DNA of 64,000 bases from Stromatinia cepivora (Eukaryota; Ascomycota; Leotiomycetes; Helotiales; Sclerotiniaceae), in assembly GCA_014898415.1 (NCBI GenBank), contig RCTD01000012.1, positions 1,054,001 through 1,118,000 on the forward strand, written 5' to 3'. The notes below the pieces were generated by a model. The model was not told the origin of the DNA and searched no databases. It saw nothing but the letters and a program-made list of their open reading frames with translations. The translations under genes and the position numbers were made by a program. Of the stretch, positions 55,631 through 64,000 are shown piece by piece (the stretch's first letter is position 1; every line of letters begins with the position of its first letter).

Positions 55631-58600
55631 AATGTTTAGAAAAGGATCTAATCAGGCTATAGCCTCCTGTTCTATTGATAATAACACCCCTTTTCTTATC
55701 CGATACAAGAATCATTTCTTCAGCAGTGAAATCGAAGTATTTGTATTCATTGAAACTCTTGAAGTTAAGGAAAAATATAATATTCTTGAGTAGTGATTCA
55801 ATTACTTTATGAGTATTGCTAACCTCATTAAAGATTTTGCGAGTAAAATAAAAGATCGGATTGAAGATCAGAAGTTTTATGAAATGATTGATTTCTCTAA
55901 AACCAATTATTTTGTTAAAAATAATGATACAATTTAATTTGTCGAATAATGTTATAATAAAATCAAAAAAGATCTTAAAAATCTCGAAAGAATTTGGATA
56001 ATTGTTCAAGGAAAAGCTTTTGTCTATTTCTAGTTGGAAGATATAAATTTAAATAATGTTTTAATAAAAACGGATATAGTTTATTATGCTTTTCACTTTA
56101 GCCCTTAAATCCTTATAAAGTTTCTGAACAGATATATAGTTGAATGTTTTATATGAAAGAAAGGTAAAGAAGCTAAAAAGTATAGCCCTGCAGATTTCTG
56201 TATTATATATAGATTCATTACAAAAGTTAATACAAAGAATAAAAAAGATTGAACATCTTTCCCTTACAACCTTATATAGAATCCTATCCTTAGAACCTGT
56301 AGATTTACTCTCGATAATTTCGAATTTTTAAAAAAATATTATAAAGACAAAAACCTTTCCGAAGTTTAATAAAGGGATAAATTTATCTGCGCAATGATTG
56401 TTGTAGAAATTACCCCGGTATCCTTCAACAATGATAATAATAAAGAGGAATCTAATACTAAAGAACAATTGGAAATAGTTGTTACACCAGATACTCCTTA
56501 TATATACTGATTTCTCCACTCCCAAACGATTATACCAATTTCGAAACCTATAATCGCGAATATCAATAAATAGGAAAAGAAAGGTTATCATTTTGATCTC
56601 TCGAAAAAAACCCTTTCTTATTTATCTATTCTAAACAAATTCGTACCTCATCATCGTACAATTAATTATAATACTGAGCTTGTTTCAAATGATAACAATT
56701 CAATCTCCAATAATTTTAAGATAATCTTAAATTCTTTATAGGAGCTGAAAAGTTGCTCTTACAATTTAGGTTACCAGTTTGAAGAGAAATGGTACTTTTT
56801 AATAGATAACGGATATATTGTCGATCAAGTAAGATAGAAAATTATTGTATTGCTGGGAGAGTAAATCATTGTGGATATTCTATGTATATACCATTTGCAT
56901 ACCCTGATAAAACTCCTTGATTTAAAATCGAAGTATATTTCGGTTAAGAAACTATAAAATAGATTGATTACTATTATTAGGAACTGAAAGTACATTAACG
57001 AAATAAGGTTGACAGGGGTATTTTACTTTTGGTTCCATTTGTATCAATTTTTGGCTTTGAAATGATCAAAGCAAATCCTCAGCCCTAATCGATTCGGCTT
57101 AATAAAGAACTTCTATTCCCCTGATTTTAATGAAATTTTCAAAGATAATTTTCTTCTACTAGAACTATCAAACGAAAAATCCTTTGAGAATCAATTTATT
57201 TTGTATATCCCTTCATTTCAATATATCTTTGAATAAAGAGATAAATTCGATTTGCGAAATGTTTACAAAGATATTTTCGTTATTTATGAATAGTATTTCT
57301 GCGGAATCTTTAAAGAAGACCCGTTTCCGAATTGCTACTTTTCGATTATTCAATTTCTTTTAAAATACAATCCTGTTTTATAGTATATTATTATCTATAT
57401 TCGAAAGAATAAAAAATTCTGTTTTATATTAATATCTTTATTTATATTACGTTTTCCTAATTGTAATAAGAAATTTAACCTTTGTTATTCCTTTTCTAAC
57501 CTTTTTCATTTAACTTTCAAGGGCAAACAAAAAGAAGCTTCAAAAAGAATAATTATTGTGATCGATCTTTTTAAACCAAAGGAATCGATTAAAAGCTCTT
57601 ATAAAGAGTATCAAATTCTTATTCTTTATAAACTGAATAGTAATAATAATTTAATTCAGGAATTCCTAAAGAAGTATTTTTTCATTTATCAATTATAATA
57701 TAATTTTGATTAAACAATAAAAAGGGAAGCTTTCTAGAAAACCAAATAAAAGAATCAATTTCGTTGGAGGATCCTAATTAGATTTGAATTCCGAACAATT
57801 GTAATTCGATTAAATATTATTTTGAAATATACCAGTTTTTCTAGATCCTATAAATCAATTTTGATATCGATCTCCTATCTAACTATAATTTCGAATAAAA
57901 AGAATATAAAGAATAATAGTTCTTATAAAAACTTTCAGAGATCTTTCTAAAATTAAATTATCCCTTTTGAATTAAACAAATTTAATGAAGAAGGTTTTTA
58001 TATTCCCCGATTCTTTTTTTTTAATATCAATTTTGTCCTATAAGATCATCTTTTTATAACCCTTTTAGGATATTTATTTTGGGATTTTAATATTATAAAA
58101 AAAATAGCAAATAGATTATTCGAAACCAATGATAATGAATTCGAACTTTGGTATAAACAATAACGTAATCTTGCAATAACGGATCTGGCCATCTAATTTG
58201 AAGTATTCCAAGATAAAGAAAAGCAATAAAGAGATCGATCATTATTTATAAATTATAATACATCTTTATAAAGATAAAAAGCTCTTTGTAATAAAGACCT
58301 TGAAGATAATAAATTCCCTGATAAAGAAAACACTAATAATTGGGAAATTGTAAATTTAGTTGATAGAAAGTTCCCTATTGAGAAACCTCAATCTATATTA
58401 AAGAAGCTTACTAGAAAAAGAAAAAAAGTTGCAAAACGAAAACCAATTCAGAATCAATTTGCAATGCTATTCAATCTATCCCCAATTGAACCTTCTAGAA
58501 TACAAAATACCGTTTCAATCCTTGATACAAATTGTAAATTAGATAAAGAATAAATAAATCGCCTTTTAGCAAAAAAGCCTTCTACAAGATTTAACAATAA

Positions 58601-58845
58601 AAGAAAGGATTATCTTTTCAATACTAAACAAAAACCTATAATACTAAAAATCCCTACTCATCATTTAAGTTGTATTCAGAAATCATCAAAAAATCCGATT
58701 ACAAATACAAAATCCATTACAAGATATCCAATTAAACATTTAAAAAAAACTAAAGATAAAAAAAACAATAAAAATACTTCTCAGGAATTTGAAATTTTTA
58801 TCGAATTTAATAGAAAAACAATAGAAGTAAATTTAGACCAATGAA
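55631..58845 (+). pseudogene. Extra long frame 3' of integrase in the gypsy element
   Basis: From the ATG at 55631 a plus-strand frame (MFRKGSNQAIASCSIDNNTP) stays protein-like well past 56.3 kb, interrupted mainly by TAG, TAA and TGA codons of the kind made from CAG, CAA and TGG. Near 58.35-58.85 kb it is again clearly coding-like, with a basic patch KRKKVAKRKPIQNQF and an end near 58845. No similarity to Gag or Pol was recognised. It could be an accessory or envelope-position gene, or a captured sequence. Frame continuity in the middle was not verified. Confidence 0.5.
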
Positions 58846-59016
58846 AATCTAAAATATACTGTTTTTTTAAAACAATTTTAAAAATTGTTTATCGCCCTAA
58901 TTTGTTGATACTCTAATTGGCTTTTTTTAATCTAATTGTTTTTTAATTTTTTTAGTTTTTACCTTTTATAATTATTTTAAAACCAAATAGAATACATATT
59001 CCAGAAAAAGGAAGGG

Positions 59017-59307
59017 TATAAAAAAATTGGGGTATCAAAGCCTAACATATAATTAATTCATAATCATATAGTTATATAATTCTTCGTAATTAAATATAAA
59101 AGAAAGCTCTGTTCCCCTCTTTTTGAAGAAAATCAATTGTTTTCTACTAATCTTTTTGTACCCCATTTGTGCACAACCCAAACCATTATCTAAACCTATT
59201 AGTTTTACTACTTGAAACCTTTACAATGTAATCTGATCAATTCCAATTCCCATTTCCCCTCGCAGCGTGCTATCGGGACGCATGTATCTCGACCTACCTC
59301 TTTCACA
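59017..59307 (+). repeat. 3' LTR of gypsy element
   Basis: Same length as the 5' LTR. G-to-A changes dominate its first 200 bp, while its last 100 bp are better preserved than the 5' copy. Confidence 0.9.
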
Positions 59308-60915
59308 ATATCAGATTTTTTAAAACTATAATATAATATTTTATTGGTTTTATTATAAATTGTAAAAATCTTTTAATCGAAAATATTATATCTGATCGAA
59401 TATATACTATTAAATAAATCATATTTTCTATTTGTTATTAATATTTATTTATATCTATTAATTCATTATTATTAATCATTAATCGGAGATAGATATAATC
59501 CATTATTAATAATTTCTTGATTTGATATTATCTATATATAATATTGTATTTGATTAATATAATATCAAAATATTCTTTTTAATCTATAATTAATATATAT
59601 ATTTTTCTATTACAAATAACCCTAATATCTAAGATCTTATTAATCTCCTTTAGATTTTTAATATTAAAACAAGTTAATAGCTTTTTATCGAATCAAATAA
59701 TTTGTAATAATGTATACGATATAATAATGATATTGTTAATATATATCAATAATATTATATCATAATCTTTGAATATATATAAATATAGATTTATCAAATT
59801 TTATACAAAGCTTATAATTAAAAGTTCTTTCTTCAATAATAAATTTTAATTTCTTTCAATTTGTTTCAAACTATATAGACTTTGTAGGGCTTGTAGTATA
59901 TATCCTTTTTCGATTTTAATATTTTGGAGTAATTCAAGATAAATCTTTTTTTTCAAATATAATTCAATAAAGATATTTTTGATATCGAAATATAAATATT
60001 CCAAATTTTCTTTTACAATAATAATTAAAAATAATCTAAATATATTTAGCTTTATTATTGATATAAACATTTCATTATAATCTTTTCCTAATACCTAATT
60101 AAATTTTCGAACCATTAATCTTGTTTTAAATCGTTCTCTTTTGTTATCCTTTATCTTAATTATAAATATTTATTTCGTCAAAATCAAATTACTTTTTTTA
60201 AGGAATATATATTCTTTTCAAATATTATTTTGAATCAAAGATATAATTTTTTCTTAAATAATTTCCTTCCATTTTTCAAAGTATTTTCAATCTGATATTG
60301 CTTTTTTATAAATTCTTAGTATTTTGATTCCCAGAATTTCTTCGATTGGATATATTATATTTTTTATATTATTTATATCTATCAATGAAATCATAAAATC
60401 TGAAACAATTTTGTTTTTGATATAAAAATCTATCTTGTAAATAATTAAAATTGTAATTATAATATATTCTATACTTTCTTGAATTTTAATTTATATAGAT
60501 ATTACAATCAATACTTTTATAATCTTGTTTTTCTATTCTTTTTCAGGATTTTGTTTTATATCTTTTTTTCGTTTTTGTATTAGATATTTTGGGGGTTCGT
60601 TTTTAAAATTCATTATATTCTTTTATTTGGTTTTAGATAATTGTAGATTTATTTTGCTTTTTGATTTTATTGAAATAAATTTATCAATAAAATTTAAAAT
60701 AATTTTAAATTTTGCTTTCGATCTAGATTCAGGGTTTGTAGAAGTTGATTTTTGGATTGGAATTTTTGGAATGATAAATTCAATATCTGAAATATCCTTG
60801 AAAGAAGATTCTTAATTTGTCTTTTGGATATTACTATTTTTATTTTCATTATATATTGATATTGATATATCTAATTTACCTGATTTCAATTTGATAATTG
60901 GAATACTTAATATTG
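59308..60915 (-). mobile_element. Copia copy Y, reverse-transcriptase side
   Basis: Continues copy Y beyond the gypsy element and aligns with 61687 to about 63300. On the minus strand 59846-60070 reads KENLEYLYFDIKNIFIELYL and LQALQSLYSLKQIER, the copia reverse-transcriptase block (…DVKTAFLNGxL…SLYGLKQ). It ends abruptly at 60915 where copy Z begins. Confidence 0.85.
60525..60815 (-). other. Best-preserved stretch of copy Y
   Basis: This region gives an open plus-strand frame of 96 codons, but it is antisense to the copia remnant and unlikely to be a gene. Confidence 0.4.
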
Positions 60916-63900
60916 TTAACTTTTGGTGCAGGAAGTAGTAGTATTGTTGACTATATAAGTTGAACTAAGGATCTATATTTCTAATAGAAGTAGAATTAAG
61001 GTTATCCCCAAATATGGTCTGTACACTATTGTGATTACATAATCTCAATTCTAATCCTATGATGGCCTCATTTCCAATACTCCCTTATTAAGGATATCCT
61101 ATTCGATCCTCCTAAACTATTAATCCTAATATTTTCTTGAATCTTTCGAAAGCAATCCTTATATAAAGCTTTATCATTCTATCAACAATTATATCATATA
61201 TATTGATATAACTAATGGCGATTTTCTCCTTTTCTATCAAATTCTTAATAAAATGATAACTGATATCTATATATTTGGATTGTTTATACAAATATAAATT
61301 CTTGATTAAAGCTAAAGCGCCCTAATTGTTATCAAATATTTAAACTATATCTTCATTCTTTTTAATATAATTTGATCTGAATAAGTCTTTGAGTATTTGT
61401 GTAATCTATCTTCTTTATTTGATGAACATTATTATTGTAATATATTTTGATTTTATACTAGAGGTAGTTATAGATATTTGTTTCTTATTAGTCTACAATA
61501 TAAAACCTTTATAGAATATTACAATTCCTTCTAAAACACTTTTCCGGTTATATTTGTTACTAATTTAATTTATATCTATATATACCTTTATTGTATTATC
61601 AGATATATTATATTCTTTACAGATATCAGATTATACTTCTTTTGATCCGAATTATAACTTTTATTTGATTGTTGATTATAGATATTACATCAGATTCTTC
61701 AAAACTATAATATAATGTTTTACTGGTTTTATTATAAATTGTGAAAATCTTCCAACTGAAAACACTATATCTAATCGAATATATACTATTAGATGAATCA
61801 TACTTTCTATTCGTTATTGATATTCGTTTATATCTACTAGTTCATTATTATCGATTATTGGCTGAAGATGAATATAATCCATTATTAATAATTTCTTGAT
61901 TTGATATTATCCATATATAATACCATATTTGATTAATATAATATCGAGATATTCTTTTTAGTTTATAATTAATATATATACTTTTCTATCACAAATAATC
62001 CTAATACCTAGGATTTTATTAATCTCCCTTAGATTCTTGATATTAAAACAAATTGATAGCTTTTTATCGAATCAAATGATTTATAATAATATATATAATA
62101 CAATAACGATATCGTTGATATATATCAATAATATTATATCATAGTTTTTAAATATATATAAATATAAATCTATCAAATTTTATACAAAGTTTATATTTAA
62201 AAATTCTTTCTTCAATAATAAATTTTAATCCCTTTCAGTTTGCTTCAAATTATATAAACTTTATAAAGTTTATAATATATATCCCTTTTCGATTTTGATA
62301 TTTTAAAATAATTCAAAATAGATTTTTTCCTTTAAATATAATTCAATAAAAGTATTTTTGATATCGAAATATAAGTATTCCAAATTTTCTTTTACAACAA
62401 TAATTAGGAATAATCTGAATATATCTAATCTCATTATTGACACAAACATTTTATTATAATCTTTTTCTAGTATTTAATTGAACTTTCGAATTATTAATCT
62501 TGCTTTAAATTGTTCTATTTTGTTATCCTTGGTTTTAATTATAAATATTTATTTCGTTGAAATCAGATTATTTCTTTTAAAGAGTATATATTCTTTCTAA
62601 ATATTATTTTGAATTAAAGATATGATTTTCTTTTAAATAACTTCCTTTTATTTTTTAGAATGTTTTCAATTCGATATTATTTTCTTATAAATTCTTAATA
62701 TTTTAATTTCTAGAATTTCTTCGATCAGATATATTATACCTTTTATATTATTTATATCTATCAATGAAATCATGAAATCTGAAACGATCTTATCTTTGAT
62801 ATAAAGATCTATTTTGTAAATAATTAAAATTATAATTATAATATATTCTATATTTTCTTGAATTTTAACTTATATAGATATTACAATTAATATCTTTATA
62901 ATCTTACTTTCCCGTTTTCCTTTAGGATTTTGTTTTATATCTCTTTTCCATTTTCATATTAGATATCTTAAAGATTCGTTTTCAAGATCTATTATATCCT
63001 TTTGTTCGATTTCAAATGATTATAGATTTACTTTGCTTTTTGATTCTATTGAAATAAACTTATCAATAAAATTTAAGACAATCTTAAATTTTGTTTTCGG
63101 TATAGATTCAGGATCTACAGAAATTAACTCTTAAACTGAAACCTTTGGAATAATGAATTCGATATCTGAAGTATCCTTGGAAAAAGATTTTTGATTTATC
63201 TTTTGGATATTACTATCTTCATCTTCATCGTATATTAATATTAATATATTTAATTTATTTGATTTCAATTTAATAATTAAAATACTTAATATAATCATTA
63301 AACTCAATATAATATCTATTAAAGAGAATATTTGGAACAAAAATAATATAGATATCACATTTAGTATTGAAAATAAAGAAAATACTTTGTTTACTATTAA
63401 TCTACTACAAAATCTTCGATCTGATTTTATATTCTTTGTTCTTTATAGATTTAATTTACAATTTCTTAATTTAAAATCCAAATCTCTTTCTCGATGAAAT
63501 TCATTTATAATTATTTTGCTTGATCGAAATATATAATTTAACTTTGAAGAATATACTTTGATATATTTATTCATAACTTTTGAATATCCTAAAAATACAT
63601 CGATTCTCGAAGTATTCTATAATTTATTGTATCTTTACCTTTTCGAAATAATCTTGAGATTGATATAAATATAACATTTGCTCCCCTAAACTTTGTATAT
63701 CTTTATATTTGATATTATATTTATAAAAACTTCTATAAAAAATTAATCTATTCTATTTATATCAAAATTAATACTAATACGATTTCTGATATAAACATCA
63801 TACTCTACAATTTCGTTCCAAAACTCTAATAATAATCTAATTTTTTTTAATATTACTTTTATATTTACTTTTGCAATCCTTATATTCTATTTTGCAGATT

Positions 63901-64000
63901 TATTTTGATATAAAGAAGCAATTATTATAACTTCAGATTATATACTTAATGATTATTCATAAATAGCTTATAGAAATTCCGATATATTATCAATCCTAAT
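60916..64000 (-). mobile_element. Copia copy Z (runs off the window)
   Basis: Begins TTAACTTTTGGTGCAGGAAG like copy Y. On the minus strand the RNase H segment (KQSKYIDISYHFIKNLIEKE) lies at about 61.2-61.3 kb and the reverse-transcriptase block at 62.2-62.46 kb; upstream pol sequence continues to the window end. It is less mutated than copy Y at many C/T sites but still full of stops. It preserves the uninterrupted sequence at the gypsy insertion point. Confidence 0.85.

Larger units (their letters stand above)
48091..59307 (+). mobile_element. Ty3/gypsy retrotransposon, RIP-degraded, inserted in copia copy Y
   Basis: Two 291-bp LTRs (48091-48381, 59017-59307), 5' TG and 3' CA in the better-kept copies, a purine-rich tract AGAAAAAGGAAGGG just before the 3' LTR, and 4-bp ATAT direct repeats outside (48087-48090, 59308-59311). 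Plus-strand order is Gag region, protease, reverse transcriptase, RNase H, integrase, the gypsy order. Many in-frame TAA/TAG/TGA codons interrupt every domain. The internal region of about 10.6 kb is long for the group, owing to some 4 kb after integrase. Confidence 0.9.

Noticed and set aside
60525..60815. Phe-rich 96-codon plus-strand gene
   Set aside because: Antisense to a copia remnant that aligns with a second copy.

Overview
The window looks like a filamentous ascomycete chromosome, most likely a leotiomycete (a placement from gene style, not from any search). Genes carry short introns with GTATGT/GTAAGT-type donors, CTAAC/CTGAC-like branch sites and AG acceptors. Gene-rich sequence is joined to a very AT-rich, transposon-filled block whose repeat copies differ mainly by C-to-T and G-to-A changes, as repeat-induced point mutation (RIP) would leave.

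Layout. 1-39 kb is mostly gene-bearing. Plus strand: the 3' end of a charged nuclear-type protein with two SUMO-interaction-like motifs (3-907) and a four-exon protein of 487 codons (1851-3673). Minus strand: a coiled-coil/AT-hook protein (4967 to about 7290) and a Mit1/CHD-type PHD-SNF2 chromatin remodeller (7544-12686). Divergent from the remodeller is a mitochondrial SpoU-type rRNA ribose methyltransferase (MRM1, 13211-15187), which converges on arp1/ro-4 centractin (15669-17008). Then come a stop-riddled pseudogene (17337-18934), short-unit AT satellites (19.66-20.1 kb), a three-exon unknown gene (20489-21511), an internally deleted copia element with matching LTRs (about 21746-25628), a short 2EXR-type protein (26829-27074), a conserved 544-residue protein (27461-29182) and a frameshifted small gene (31018-31477).

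The most unusual part is 32.2-37.3 kb. No convincing gene was found there, but about fifteen copies of a roughly 30-bp motif occur: a box TGTTGCAYATCTC, an A-run, then a small inverted repeat AGGTC-NNN-GACCT. Intervening DNA looks unique. Seven consecutive copies in one orientation are spaced 175-193 bp apart. I do not recognise this as a known element.

From about 39.3 kb to the end the DNA is AT-rich. It holds a truncated gene 3' end, a TIR element containing a second TIR element, a small gene fragment, old copia remnants on the minus strand, and an 11.2-kb Ty3/gypsy element (48091-59307) with 291-bp LTRs and a 4-bp target duplication. The gypsy element is inserted inside one copia copy, and a related second copia copy (60916 to the window end) marks the break point. 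The gypsy element appears to have a long extra frame 3' of integrase.

The housekeeping genes (remodeller, MRM1, arp1) act in separate processes: chromatin, mitochondrial ribosomes and dynein transport. I see no metabolic cluster. All exon joins were inferred by eye from splice signals and frame continuity.
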